Assembly: GCA_000733415.1 (NCBI GenBank)
Contig: KL662192.1
Coordinates: 557,152 to 621,151 of the forward strand
DNA: 64,000 nucleotides
Direction of reading: 5' to 3'
DNA from: [Leptolyngbya] sp. JSC-1
Lineage (GTDB): Bacteria > Cyanobacteriota > Cyanobacteriia > Elainellales > Elainellaceae
The notes beneath the pieces were generated by a model that saw only the letters and a program-made list of their open reading frames with translations, was not told the DNA's origin and did not search any database. Shown here piece after piece: positions 34,352 through 43,869 of the stretch. Made by a program: the position numbers and the translations under genes. How positions within the stretch are numbered: position 1 is the stretch's first letter; each line of letters begins with the position of its first letter.

Positions 34352-35016
34352 AGTAAAACCGAGGATATTTTGTTTAGTACTGCAAACTCTTGTAACTGCG
34401 ACAGACTGTAACTGCAACAGACGGGCAGATTACCGATTCAATCATCACAGTACCCAAGCAGCGGCAGGTTAGCCTTCCATCTTTTGGTGGATCTCTGGTG
34501 TGTGGAATTTTACTTCTTTAGGGATGGCATGGATGGAATCTCTTCAATCTGCGTGGGGCAAGTGCGGTAAATCGGGCGAAATCCAGGTCAGCGGCCTCTG
34601 CAAAAATCACTCCCCAGTCGAGCACAGAATCGCTACACTGGTTATGTTGAGTGCAATGTTGAGCGTGATGTTGAGCGAAGAGTGGGCAGACTTTGGTCCT
34701 GAGCTTGAGGTGCAACCTAAAGCGCGAAAACTAGAGAAGCGCGAAAACTAGCTCGAAATTAGATTGAGAATTACTGCCCTTGTCTTAAGTTCGATTGTCT
34801 GCGCTTTTTGCCAGTTACTAAGGAGAGCGGTAAATGGTGCATAGGGTTTCGGTGTGGGGTGTGGGGTGTGGGGTGTGGGGTGTGGGGTGTTGACTATAAA
34901 GTGCTCGGGTTAGTAGTAATTGCAGGATTAAATTCATATCAGCTTTCATTCATCTGGTGCACTGTTTGATATTTTGCTGACTCTACTCCTTTCTGTTCTA
35001 TCTTCTTGAAGCTGAC
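34352..35016. other. Intergenic region with repeat family 2
   Basis: The 665-bp gap between two divergent genes holds repeat family 2 copy B (34816-34915). A reading frame at 34500-34751 exists but has no ribosome-binding site, no family features and includes a tandem atgttgagcg-type repeat (34640-34680), so it is not annotated. Both flanking promoters must lie here. Confidence 0.6.
34816..34915. repeat. Dispersed repeat family 2, copy B
   Basis: Same flanks as 25003-25110 (tactaaggagagcggtaaat and tgttgactataaagtgctcg) but the internal array consists of ggtgtgg/tggggtg heptamers, about five units. The array thus varies in unit and number between copies. TACTAA and TTAGTA ends are conserved. 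Confidence 0.75.
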
Positions 35017-35634
35017 GTGTTTATTAATTTTGCTAGAGCTGTTGTTAGATTGACCCATCTTCATCCAAAATTAATTTCTAGACTAGTTCCCAAACCAATT
35101 GCGGGGACTGCAATTGCAACTACTGTGGTGCTGTTGTTAACGGGTTGCGAAACCCTGCGGGAAGTCTTGCCAAATTTGCCGCTTCCGACTGCTCCGCCGT
35201 CTAGCCAGCCTCAATCAGCCCCAGCCCAATCCACGAGCACTGCTGAAATGGAGGCTCAGGTACAGGAACAAATCAATGCGATTCGGCAAGCAGAAAGTTT
35301 GGCTCCCCTACGCCACAACGATAAGCTAGCTCAAGTAGCTCGTGACTACAGCCGCCGCATGGCCGAAGAAAGCTTCTTTAGCCACACCAGTCCTGATGGC
35401 GATTCGGCAGCCGATCGAGTCCGCTCAGCGGGTGTGTTCTATTTGATGGTGGGCGAAAACCTGTTTACCAGCACCAACATTGCTCAGCCTGTCCCGGCGG
35501 CAGTCGAAGGTTGGATGAATAGCCCTGGGCATCGTGAGAATATTCTGCGTTCGGAATACCGCGAAACCGGGATCGGCGTTTGGCGTCAGGGCGATACGTA
35601 CTATTTCACTCAGTTATTCATGCGGTCACTTTGA
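35017..35634 (+). CDS. CAP-domain lipoprotein
   Basis: A 205-residue exported protein. A long n-region is followed by a hydrophobic stretch ending in the lipobox VLLLTGC (Cys44), a Pro/Ser linker (55-75) and a CAP (SCP/PR1) domain. The CAP motifs are EQINAIRQAESLAPLRHNDKL, AEESFFSHTSPDG, VGENL, NSPGHRENIL and GIGVWRQGDTYYFTQLF. Bacterial CAP proteins are secreted and of uncertain activity. It starts at GTG; a shorter start would truncate the signal peptide. Confidence 0.85.
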   Translation: MFINFARAVVRLTHLHPKLISRLVPKPIAGTAIATTVVLLLTGCETLREVLPNLPLPTAPPSSQPQSAPAQSTSTAEMEAQVQEQINAIRQAESLAPLRHNDKLAQVARDYSRRMAEESFFSHTSPDGDSAADRVRSAGVFYLMVGENLFTSTNIAQPVPAAVEGWMNSPGHRENILRSEYRETGIGVWRQGDTYYFTQLFMRSL

Positions 35635-35699
35635 TTGGATTTAAAAAACTTACTGACGGGAGTAACGCAGGGCAGCGCTGTCAGATTACAATAGCGCTC

Positions 35700-36197
35700 A
35701 TGACTTCCTTTGTTGCCCTCGACTTTGAAACCGCAGACCACGGACGGGATAGCGCCTGTGCCATCGGCTTGGTGCGGGTAGAAAACTCGCGAATTGTGGA
35801 GCGGGTCCATTATTTGATTCGGCCACCACGTCCGCAAATTCTGTTTACCCATATTCATGGCATTTGCTGGTCTGATGTCGTCGATCAGCCGGAGTTTGGT
35901 TCGCTTTGGCAGCACATAGCGCCCGTGCTGGAGGGAGTCGATTTTTTGGCCGCGCACAATGCCCAATTCGATCAGGGTGTGCTGTATGCCTGCTGCGATG
36001 CCCACCGGATTACTCGACCCTCCCATCCGTTTGTCTGCACGGTGCAGTTGGCCCGTAAAACCTGGAAGCTCTACCCCACCAAGTTGCCTAATGTCTGTGA
36101 GTATCTGGGCATTGACCTAAATCACCATCAGGCCCTCTCCGATGCGGAAGCTTGCGCTCGGATCGTGTTGGCATCGCTTAAATCCACTACCCGATGA
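35700..36197 (+). CDS. DnaQ-like DEDDh 3'-5' exonuclease
   Basis: A 165-residue exonuclease domain with Exo I (FVALDFETAD), Exo II (AAHNAQFDQGVL) and Exo IIIe (HHQALSDAEACAR) motifs; the two-metal-ion acidic residues and catalytic His are present. It resembles the proofreading epsilon subunit/RNase T-type domain without other domains. The ATG at 35700 fits the domain start; the frame extends upstream into the CAP gene without purpose. Its 3' end overlaps the convergent ABC ATPase gene by 70 bp. Confidence 0.88.
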   Translation: MTSFVALDFETADHGRDSACAIGLVRVENSRIVERVHYLIRPPRPQILFTHIHGICWSDVVDQPEFGSLWQHIAPVLEGVDFLAAHNAQFDQGVLYACCDAHRITRPSHPFVCTVQLARKTWKLYPTKLPNVCEYLGIDLNHHQALSDAEACARIVLASLKSTTR

Positions 36198-36769
36198 CAG
36201 ATGCGCCGCAGCAAGGCGGCTTCGTGGCTGATTACCAGTATGCCTAACCGATGTTGTGCAGCATGGGCGAGAACGGCTTGCCAGATCAGTGCCTGGGTGT
36301 TGGCGTCCAACATCGCCGTCATTTCATCGGCAATTAGGTAACGAGTCTGGGGATTAAGGACGCGAGCTACGGCAATTCGTTGGAGTTCACCGCCGCTCAG
36401 CTCATGGGGAAACCGATCCAGCCAGCCGGAGTGGATACCCAAGCGAGCTTGCAGATCCAGACTAGGAAACTGGCCCTCCTGCAGCACCTTAGCGATTCGC
36501 CAGCGGGGATTGATGGCCGACTCTGGCGACTGAAATACCATTTGCACCGGGCAGTATCCCTGTGGTGGTAAGGGCTTTCCTGCCAGAGTGATGCAGCCTT
36601 GAGTCGGCGTGAGATAGCCAGCCAGCAGTTTGCCCAACGTGGTTTTGCCAAATCCCGACGGCCCCTGCAACCCCACCACTTCGGCGGGGGTCACCTCCAG
36701 ATTCACTTGATGCAGCACCCAGGGATGCCTAGGGCTATAGCGAAAACAAACTTGGTCAGCGATCAGCAT
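36128..36769 (-). CDS. Nickel/peptide-type ABC transporter ATP-binding protein (NikE/DppF-like)
   Basis: A 213-residue ABC ATPase with Walker A (GPSGFGKTTL), Q-loop (VFQSPESAINP), signature (LSGGELQRIAVARVL), Walker B (YLIADEMTA) and switch His (VISHEAA). It lacks the C-terminal oligopeptide extension and is shorter than the usual 260-330 residues. It powers import together with the NikD-like ATPase and two permeases upstream on the same strand. Its start lies inside the ancestral end of the nikD-like frame, indicating past translational coupling. Confidence 0.85.
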   Translation of the reverse strand: MLIADQVCFRYSPRHPWVLHQVNLEVTPAEVVGLQGPSGFGKTTLGKLLAGYLTPTQGCITLAGKPLPPQGYCPVQMVFQSPESAINPRWRIAKVLQEGQFPSLDLQARLGIHSGWLDRFPHELSGGELQRIAVARVLNPQTRYLIADEMTAMLDANTQALIWQAVLAHAAQHRLGILVISHEAALLRRICHRVVDLSDANTIRAQASASERA

Positions 36770-37685
36770 GAATACACCTCACCCATCCATCTCGAACTGA
36801 ACGCAGTTGTGGACGCGCCATCAGGCAATCTGGCGTGCCCCAGGCGCAGCGGTCGCTAAACAAACAGCCATCAGGCAAAGCCTCTGGACTGGGCTAATCT
36901 CCAGCGACGGGGATAAAGTCGTGCTGGGGCAATGCTCGCCAGAGAGCCTGCGTGTAGGGATGGCGCAGCTTACCGTTGGCAAAATCGCTAGCTGCGGCAA
37001 TTTCCACCGTTGTGCCCGCATAAAAGACCGCCACCCGATCAGCAATTTGCAACGCTGCTTCAATGTCGTGGGTAATCAGCATTACCCCTTTGCCTTCCGA
37101 GGCCAACTCTCGCAAATGGTTTAAGGTCTCCGTCACCACATCTGGATGCAAACCGGGCGTCGGCTCATCGGCAATCACCAACTCTGCCTGACCCACCACC
37201 GCCATCGCCACCAAAACCCGCCGTGCCATTCCGCCTGAAAGTTGAAAGGGATACAAATGCTGCACTTCGCTCGCCAAATTGTAGCGCTTGAACGTTTCCA
37301 GCATTACCAGTTTGGCGGCTGGTTTTGCCAACCCATTCAACTGCCCCACCCGGCACACCTGCGCTCCTACCGTCATTAGCGGATCAAGATAGCCGATCGA
37401 TTGGGGAATCAGGGCAATCGCCCGACCGCGCAAGGCTTGACAACGAGCAGCCGACAACGGTTCCCCCTGAAACAGAATTCTGCCGCTGGTTTCAGCATTG
37501 GCTGGCAGAATTCCCAGCACCGCATGGGCCAGCAGACTTTTACCCGACCCGCTAGAACCAACTACTGCGACCACTTCCCCAGCCCGGACCTCTAAATCCA
37601 AATCGGTGATCACCGTCAACTGTTTCTGGACCAGGCCACGGTCATACATAGTAAAAGTGACGCTAAAATTCTCAACTGATAGCAT
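36756..37685 (-). pseudogene. NikD/DppD-like ABC ATPase gene interrupted by an in-frame amber codon
   Basis: The first 263 codons (37685-36894) encode a normal ATPase core: Walker A GSSGSGKSLL, signature LSGGMARRVLVAMAV, Walker B LVIADEPTPGLHP and switch LITHD. A TAG at 36896-36894 stops it after FIPVAGD. Without any frame change, the next 45 codons encode LPDGCLFSDRCAWGTPDC and QLRSVRDGWVRC, the Cys-rich C-terminal domain (oligo_HPY) found in this family, ending at TGA 36758-36756 and overlapping the nikE-like start. The simplest reading is a CAG-to-TAG change. The truncated core may still work because the tail is not part of the ATPase fold; readthrough or a sequencing error are alternatives. 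Confidence 0.85.
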
Positions 37686-37897
37686 TACAATTCTAAGTTT
37701 GAGTCTTGAGTTTTAAGTTTTGAGTCTTGAGTCTTGAGTTTTGGTGGCGTAGCCTGTGCGCGTTCGGTGACCTCAGCGGAACCGGAGCACGTAGTTTTAA
37801 GTTACGGAACCTGCACAATGTAGCCTGTTGAGCTTGGTGAGCTGTAGTTCAATCAAAGGGAAATAGTATAAGCTACCACCCATTCACCCCTCTCCCT

Positions 37898-38764
37898 TCA
37901 CAACTGGCTCGTCTTCGGATCAATCAACACCCGCAAATTCTCACCTAAGCTATCAAACGCTTTCACCGCCAACAGCAACAGCAAACCGGGCAGTACTCCC
38001 AGCCACCAGTAACCCGTGGAAAGATGGCGCATTGCTTCAGCCAAAATGATACCAATTGCGGGTGTGTGAGGAGAGAGGCCAATCCCAATAAACGATAATG
38101 CCGCCTCGTGCAGGATAGCATGGGGAAACAGCAAAATTAAGCCGACGAGCACCTGTGGGAACACATGGGGCAGCATGTGGTGATAGGCAATCCAGAAGGG
38201 GGAGTGCCCCAGGCGATGGGAAAGCTGTACATAATTGGAACTGTTGATTTGCAGCACCTCGGCTCGCACGATCCGAGCGAGGTTCGTCCAGTGGGTGAGG
38301 GCCACAGCCACGATCACGCCCTTAGTGCCGCCTCCAAGGGCAAAGGCAATCATGATCAGCAGCACTAGATGGGGCAAACTAAAAAACACATCCACAATCC
38401 AGGTAATCACCGCATCAATTTTGCCGCCAAAGCTACCGGCGATCATGCCCAAGCCAGTGCCAATCACGGCACTAAAGCTGGCAGCCAATAACCCTACCTG
38501 AATACTCAGCGACATACCATGTAGTGACCGCGACAGCATATCCCGCCCCAGCCAGTCGGTACCAAAGGGATGAGCCAAGGAAGGCGGTTGGTTGCGCTGT
38601 GTTAAAACTGGGTTTAGGCCCGCGTCACCGATTAGCCAGCTGCCAAAAACTAGGGTGATCAGCAACAGGGCGCACGCCCCAATGGCAGCTAAGGTACGCT
38701 GTCGCCGATTCCACAGGCGCGCACGTTTGGATACAGCAGTTGGGGTCACAGCCTGAGCAGTCAT
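37898..38764 (-). CDS. Nickel/peptide-type ABC transporter permease (NikC/DppC-like)
   Basis: A 288-residue inner-membrane permease with about six helices, an N-terminal HPFGTDWLGRDMLSR segment and the cytoplasmic coupling loop LARIVRAEVLQINSSNYVQL (EAA-type). It pairs with the NikB-like permease, whose gene it overlaps by 4 bp (ATGA). A 212-bp gap with TTGAGTCTTGAGTTTT-type direct repeats separates it from the ATPase gene. Confidence 0.88.
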   Translation of the reverse strand: MTAQAVTPTAVSKRARLWNRRQRTLAAIGACALLLITLVFGSWLIGDAGLNPVLTQRNQPPSLAHPFGTDWLGRDMLSRSLHGMSLSIQVGLLAASFSAVIGTGLGMIAGSFGGKIDAVITWIVDVFFSLPHLVLLIMIAFALGGGTKGVIVAVALTHWTNLARIVRAEVLQINSSNYVQLSHRLGHSPFWIAYHHMLPHVFPQVLVGLILLFPHAILHEAALSFIGIGLSPHTPAIGIILAEAMRHLSTGYWWLGVLPGLLLLLAVKAFDSLGENLRVLIDPKTSQL

Positions 38765-39750
38765 AGGCCACCAATCCGAATGCGTGGATCAATAATTTGG
38801 TAGGTCAGGTCAGCAATTGTATTGCCAATGTAGACGAATAGGGCGCTAAAAAACACAATCCCCACCAGCAGGGGCACATCGCTACGCAGAGCTGCCTGCA
38901 CCGTCGCTTCGCCCAAGCCCGGATAGGCAAATACCTGTTCTGCCAGCACGGCACCGCCAAACAGTTCGCTGAGGGACGCAAATTGCAGCGTGATTGCCGG
39001 CAGCAGAATATTGCGCAACCCGTGATGCCGAATGATGCCCCACAGCGTTTCTCCCTGAGCACGAGCAAACAGAACATAGTCACTGTTCAGGACTTCGATC
39101 AGCTTTTGCCGAGTATGGAGAGCAATACTGGCTACGCCAATAATGCTGAGGGTGACAGCAGGTAGAATCAAATGGTGAATTCGCTGGCCTAGGGTAACAT
39201 CAGTCGCTAACACGCCGGGAGGAGCAGCACAGCAAATCGGGGTGAGCTTCAGCGTTACTGAGAAAATAATCAGTAGAAGTAACGCCATCCAGAACGTAGG
39301 TGAAGATGCCAGGATATAGGCATAAAACCGAATCGTCCGATCAATCCAGCGTCCTTCGTAGGCTCCTGCCAGTACCCCCAACCCTAACCCTAGCAAACCA
39401 GATAGCAACCAGGCGATTGCCAGCATTTGCAGCGATACCTGAAACCGATTGGCAATCACGGTACCAACCGGCTGATTGAAGATCATCGAGGTACCCAGAT
39501 TGCCGCTGCCTAACTGCTGGAGCCAGAGCCAAAAGCGCGTGATCATCGGCTGATCCAACCCCCAGCGCTCGGCGATCAACTGCCGCTGTTCCGGGCCGAT
39601 CTGCAACATCTCGGCTCCCACATAGGCATTGATTGGATCAACCGGCGACAAACTCACCAGCACAAAGCTGAATAGGGACACAGCAATCAGCAGCAGTACC
39701 AGCCGAATCAGCTTGCGAACCGTAAATTGAGCCAAACGCTTTAGTTGCAT
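38761..39750 (-). CDS. Nickel/peptide-type ABC transporter permease (NikB/DppB-like)
   Basis: A 329-residue permease: an N-terminal helix (LIRLVLLLIAVSLFSFVLVS), SPVDP motif, about six helices, and an EAA-type loop LIEVLNSDYVLFARAQGE. The ATG at 39750 has GGAAGTGGAC before it and overlaps the end of the substrate-binding protein gene by 10 bp. An alternative GTG at 39762 lacks support. Forms the membrane channel with the NikC-like permease. Confidence 0.88.
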   Translation of the reverse strand: MQLKRLAQFTVRKLIRLVLLLIAVSLFSFVLVSLSPVDPINAYVGAEMLQIGPEQRQLIAERWGLDQPMITRFWLWLQQLGSGNLGTSMIFNQPVGTVIANRFQVSLQMLAIAWLLSGLLGLGLGVLAGAYEGRWIDRTIRFYAYILASSPTFWMALLLLIIFSVTLKLTPICCAAPPGVLATDVTLGQRIHHLILPAVTLSIIGVASIALHTRQKLIEVLNSDYVLFARAQGETLWGIIRHHGLRNILLPAITLQFASLSELFGGAVLAEQVFAYPGLGEATVQAALRSDVPLLVGIVFFSALFVYIGNTIADLTYQIIDPRIRIGGL

Positions 39751-41402
39751 GTCCACTTCCACTCAGCAATATTCGCAGTAATCGGCCAGCCATGTCCGTG
39801 CGGTTCAATTTGCGGCTCGCCAATATCCAAGCAATTGTTGACAAAATAGGTGTGATCTAAATTCACCAACCAGGCCCAAGCCGCATCTCCCTGAGCCGTG
39901 AACCCCTTTTGACCATCCCACTGGGCTGCTTTCCAGAAGGCAATGGCCTCCTGTTCTGAAGGCGCACCCATCGCCAGATCCAGCACCTGATCGATCTGAG
40001 AATTGGCGTAATAGCCTGCGTTATAGAAATCGCCCTGCGCCGCTTTGCTGTGGTAAAGATTGTACATCTCGGTTTGGTCGTGGCTGCCCCAACCAAACAG
40101 CACCACGTTGCTGTGCATCAACGGTTCGATTTCATCCCAGCTTTTACCAGCGGCTTTGGCTTGAATTCCGACTGGCTTCAGCATCTCTACCACTGATAGC
40201 GCCAGGGCTTGACGAGTACTGTCACTGGCCGGATAGAGAATCGTGAACTCGGCCTTGAGGCCATTCTTTTCAACAATGCCGTCTCCATTCGTGTCTTGCC
40301 AGCCCCCTGCCGCCAAAATTTGTTTGGCTTTCTCCGGTTGGGCATCCTGAATATTAGCTCGCGGTTCCTCCCAGGCCAAACCACTAACCGGACCATAGGC
40401 TGGTGAACCGTAACCTTCCAATACCCCTTCAACCAAAGCTTTTCGATCGACTGCATAGTTTACTGCTTGGCGAATCGCCCGATCCGCAGTTACATCGTTG
40501 CCAACCGGATCACCGTCCGGTGTTTTCTTTTGATTTGCCGTTGGGTAGGGAAACATCAAGCCGCGATTATCGATACTGGTGACATCGTAAAGCTTCATGC
40601 CTTCAATGGATTGTACTGCCAGTGACTGGGGCACTGAAGCCACCTGCACCTGCCCCGCCTTGGCTGCCGCAAAGGCCGCATCTTCTTCGGTAAACAGAAA
40701 CACCAGGCGTTTAATTTGCGGCGCTTCCCCGTAGTAGTTTGGGTTGGCTTCCACAATCAACTGCTGCCCTTCGTCCCACTGCACCATTTGATAAGGACCC
40801 GAACCAATCGGCTTGCGGGCGTAGTCAGGGCTGTGGGCATGTTTCGGCACAATTCCCAACGTGATCAAGCGATTGATGAATGTACTCTGGGGTTGCTTCA
40901 GACGTAACTCTACCGTTGTTGGATCGATGGCCACGGCCTGATCCAATACCGTCACATCCGTAAGTCCACCACTCTCTGCCGCTTTGTTGAACGTATAGGC
41001 CACATCTTCAGCCGTAACGGGTTTTCCATCCGAGAACTTAGCATCCGAGCGAATCTTGACTGTCCAAACTTTGCGGTCATCGCTGATTTGATAATCTGTG
41101 GCCAAATCATTGACAATTTCTAGATTTTGGTTGCGCCGCAGCAACGTACTGTGAAACAGCGGCGAGCCATAGCGCCCCCAACCCAAGGTTGGGTCATACC
41201 CTTCTTCGCTCTCACCGCCGATCGCTAAAACAATCTGCTCAGCCGAGCCAACCTGAGCTGCTGGACTACCGGCATTTGGGCTTGAATTTTGATTCGGATT
41301 TTGAGTTGTGGTGGCTGGAGTATTCGATCGATTGGGAGTACAGGCGGTGAACAACATGGCTAATCCCAACAGCCAAGCAGAGAATTTAACACGCTGATTC
41401 AT
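39741..41402 (-). CDS. Nickel/peptide-type ABC transporter substrate-binding lipoprotein (NikA/CntA-like)
   Basis: A 553-residue periplasmic lipoprotein of solute-binding family 5. Signal peptide with lipobox LFTAC (Cys21), an Asn/Thr/Pro linker, then the SBP_5 fold with GGESEEGYDPTLGWGRYGSP, FSDGKPVTAEDVAYTF and GSGPYQ. A C-terminal EPHGHGWPITANIAEWKW block, with two His residues, resembles metal/metallophore-binding members, but peptide or opine binding is also possible. It is the first gene of the importer row. No B12 or nickel riboswitch was recognised upstream. Confidence 0.85.
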   Translation of the reverse strand: MNQRVKFSAWLLGLAMLFTACTPNRSNTPATTTQNPNQNSSPNAGSPAAQVGSAEQIVLAIGGESEEGYDPTLGWGRYGSPLFHSTLLRRNQNLEIVNDLATDYQISDDRKVWTVKIRSDAKFSDGKPVTAEDVAYTFNKAAESGGLTDVTVLDQAVAIDPTTVELRLKQPQSTFINRLITLGIVPKHAHSPDYARKPIGSGPYQMVQWDEGQQLIVEANPNYYGEAPQIKRLVFLFTEEDAAFAAAKAGQVQVASVPQSLAVQSIEGMKLYDVTSIDNRGLMFPYPTANQKKTPDGDPVGNDVTADRAIRQAVNYAVDRKALVEGVLEGYGSPAYGPVSGLAWEEPRANIQDAQPEKAKQILAAGGWQDTNGDGIVEKNGLKAEFTILYPASDSTRQALALSVVEMLKPVGIQAKAAGKSWDEIEPLMHSNVVLFGWGSHDQTEMYNLYHSKAAQGDFYNAGYYANSQIDQVLDLAMGAPSEQEAIAFWKAAQWDGQKGFTAQGDAAWAWLVNLDHTYFVNNCLDIGEPQIEPHGHGWPITANIAEWKWTCN

Positions 41403-42027
41403 ATTGAACTGTAGATGAACAAATTGCTTGCAACATCAAAGCGTACCTGGCGAATCAATAAGCCCTGTAGGCAAGCTTCACCAACGTAGCTACGCAGACT
41501 ACACAGAAATGTATGCAGTTGCCAGTCACCTTCATAGACAAAACAGATTTGATGGGCCGTTGAGTGTGCGCAGGTGCACATTGTCTGTATAGTTGCGGTT
41601 AAAACCGCCAAGCTTCTTCGAAACACATAAGCTGCACCTTATCACTCGCACCAGAGCCAAACAATCCTGGGGCAGGGGATTTTTCTTCCCAAATCGTTCA
41701 AACTTTAGCCTTTCTTAAGCCACAAAAACTACTTTCCCATCTCCCCATCTCCCCATCTCCCCATCTTCCCCATCTATACAGCTACGGTATACACAAGTCG
41801 AAGATCCCCCCTAACCCCCCTTAGATAAAGGGGGGAACCGTAGGCGCAGCACCTACCAACCAGGGATTGAAGTCCCTCTTATCAAGGGGGATTATAGCCC
41901 TGCGGGCATCTCAGAAAAGGGGGATCAAACCCTTGCATTGAGTCGCGATCGCCCTCCGGGCGGTGCGGAGCACCATCGAGATCTGTGTACACGGTAGCTC
42001 TATACAGTCAGGCTTAACACTTTATCT
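41403..42027. other. Intergenic region with simple repeat and repeat family 1
   Basis: The 625-bp stretch upstream of the importer row holds a ctccccat simple repeat (41738-41775) and dispersed repeat family 1 copy 2 (41803-41936). A short leftward frame at 41399-41626 lacks family features and carries a segment related to the repeats, so it is not called. The HIP1 octamer is at 41945. Confidence 0.6.
41803..41936. repeat. Dispersed repeat family 1, copy 2
   Basis: Same block order as 291-447: aggggggaaccgtaggcg, cagcacctaccaacc, attgaagtccc, caagggggattatagccc, tgcgggca and ctcagaaaagggggat. Flanked by gatcccccctaaccccc and gggggatc, which are complementary, giving a partly palindromic element. 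Confidence 0.75.
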
Positions 42028-43869
42028 TCAACATTCTTCCATTAGCAGGATGACGCCCTGAATCTGCTGTTGCTCACTGATCAAAGGCGTACAGGTAACA
42101 CGACATTGAATATTACGGCCCCGTCGGTTGGTTGCACTCAGCACGACTTCAGTCACACCGTCTACTGGACCAGTTAAACAGTTGCGAATAGGCTGGCGCA
42201 GTTGCTCGACGGGTAAGCCAATATCTAAATTGAGGAAGTTTTGCTCAATCGCCTCTTCTGGACGCAATCCCCACATGTCTTCTGCTTTGTGGTTCCAGCT
42301 CTGGATATGCAGGTTGCGGTTGACTACGATTACCCCACCCTTGAGGCTAGTCAGAATTGCTTCTAGAAATGCATTACTACGATTTAACTCTTCACTGCGG
42401 CGCTGTAGTTCATCGTTTACAGTTTGTAATTCCTCGTTGGTAGACTGTAATTCTTCATTCATGGTCTCCAACTCTTCATTAGTGGATTGCAGCTCTTCGT
42501 TTGTTGTTTCCAGTTCTTCATTACTAGACTGTAGTTCCTCGTTGGTCGTTTCCAGTTCTTCATTTGTAGACTGTAGCTCCTCATAGGCCATCTCTAACTC
42601 TTGATTCGAGTGTTCCAATTCTTCTTGCAGGCGTTTGTAGCGAGTTATATCAATAAAGTTGATGCTCACGCCCAAGACAGTACTGATAGGATCAAACAGT
42701 GGCACGACCTGTATATCAAAATAGATCACTTCTCCCTGCGGCAATTGCCATTCGATATCTCGCAGATTGATTGTGATGCGCTCGTTATATGCTCGTTCAA
42801 TACAAGAGCGTAACTCCACCGGGCGGTAGGAAACCTCTAGATCCTGCAAGGGCCGGCCTATGTCCTGAATAGTCAAGCCGAACAGGGAACGCGCTCGCTC
42901 GTTAAGTAATGACAGCGAGCCATTAGCATCAATGACAATGCGAGCCAACGGACCACTTTCAAACGCGGCTTCTCGCAAACGCAACTGGTTAGACAAGGCA
43001 TTGATCTCCTCTTCGCTGTTGGTTTGCGCCATCATCAACTGATTGCGTAGGTTGGGTTTGGCAACTTTAGTAAAAATCCGGTATCGCAGTTGAATGGGCG
43101 TAAACAGATTGGGGTGGGTGAGCAGCATTTCGGCTTTCCCCAAAAAAATAAAGCCACCATCTCGCAGGGCAAAATGGAACCGGACCAAAATCCGGCTTTG
43201 GGTTTCCGCGTTAAAATACATCAGCGTATTGCGGCAGACCAGCAGATCGATCTTGGAAATCGGCGCGTCCTGGATCAGGTCATGACGACCAAAAATCACT
43301 GCTCGCCGCAGATCTTTGCGAAAGGTGTAGCGGTCTTCATTCTGTTCAAAAAACTCTTCTACCTGCTCTGACGTTAAGCCATGTAACTCTCGACCTAAAT
43401 AGGTTGCTTGTCGGGCTTGATTCAGCGCCTCTTCATCCACATCGGTAGCGTAAATTTTTACCCGCTCGCGAAACTGCTCAGTTCCTAGCAGCTCAGCTAG
43501 CATAATGGCAATAGTATAAGCTTCTTCCCCAGAGGCACAGCCTGCTGTCCAAACCCGAATTGGCTCTTTAGGATCTTTGGCCTGGAGGATACGCGGCATA
43601 ATCTCGCTGCTAAGATACTCCCAAGCTGGCCGATCCCGAAAAAAGGCGGTGACATTAATTAATAATGTATTGAATAAATGGTTGAATTCTTCTGGATGAA
43701 CTTCTAGATAGTCAAGATAATTACTGTAGCCCTGAATATTAACGGTCTGCATGCGCTTGTTGACCCTGCGCGTCAAGCTGGAGCGTTTGTAGCCAGTAAA
43801 ATCGAAACCGCGACTGAGCCGAATGTAATCCAGTAAGGCTTCAAATTCAGTATTAGGTGAGTCCGTCAC
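42028..43869 (-). CDS. CheR-type methyltransferase with PAS domains and long coiled coil
   Basis: A 613-residue cytoplasmic protein. Residues 1-270 are a CheR methyltransferase: YKRSSLTRRVNKRM, then VTAFFRD, VWTAGCASGEEAYTIAI (SAM motif) and DLLVCRNTLMYF. A PAS domain (about 300-400) is followed by a striking coiled coil with repeated ELQSTNEELETTNEEL heptads (about 405-490), then a second PAS domain (490-610). CheR methylates receptor glutamates; PAS-fused forms usually signal outside chemotaxis. It overlaps the upstream CheB gene by 17 bp. Confidence 0.88.
   Translation of the reverse strand: MTDSPNTEFEALLDYIRLSRGFDFTGYKRSSLTRRVNKRMQTVNIQGYSNYLDYLEVHPEEFNHLFNTLLINVTAFFRDRPAWEYLSSEIMPRILQAKDPKEPIRVWTAGCASGEEAYTIAIMLAELLGTEQFRERVKIYATDVDEEALNQARQATYLGRELHGLTSEQVEEFFEQNEDRYTFRKDLRRAVIFGRHDLIQDAPISKIDLLVCRNTLMYFNAETQSRILVRFHFALRDGGFIFLGKAEMLLTHPNLFTPIQLRYRIFTKVAKPNLRNQLMMAQTNSEEEINALSNQLRLREAAFESGPLARIVIDANGSLSLLNERARSLFGLTIQDIGRPLQDLEVSYRPVELRSCIERAYNERITINLRDIEWQLPQGEVIYFDIQVVPLFDPISTVLGVSINFIDITRYKRLQEELEHSNQELEMAYEELQSTNEELETTNEELQSSNEELETTNEELQSTNEELETMNEELQSTNEELQTVNDELQRRSEELNRSNAFLEAILTSLKGGVIVVNRNLHIQSWNHKAEDMWGLRPEEAIEQNFLNLDIGLPVEQLRQPIRNCLTGPVDGVTEVVLSATNRRGRNIQCRVTCTPLISEQQQIQGVILLMEEC

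Noticed and set aside
34500..34751. 83-codon rightward frame upstream of the CAP-domain gene
   Set aside because: No ribosome-binding site; contains an atgttgagcg-type tandem repeat and low-complexity residues; looks like non-coding DNA.
41399..41626. 75-codon leftward frame overlapping the start of the NikA-like gene
   Set aside because: Part of it is related to the dispersed repeats; composition is Cys-rich and random-looking; no clear ribosome-binding site. It could still be a leader, but evidence is lacking.
41403..42027. Possible cobalamin or NiCo riboswitch ahead of the metal/peptide importer
   Set aside because: No recognisable conserved box was found; the region is explained by simple repeats and repeat family 1.
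42420..42600. Repetitive DNA as a mobile or tandem repeat element
   Set aside because: The repeats encode the ELQSTNEELETTNEEL heptads of the CheR-PAS coiled coil, a known feature of this protein family.
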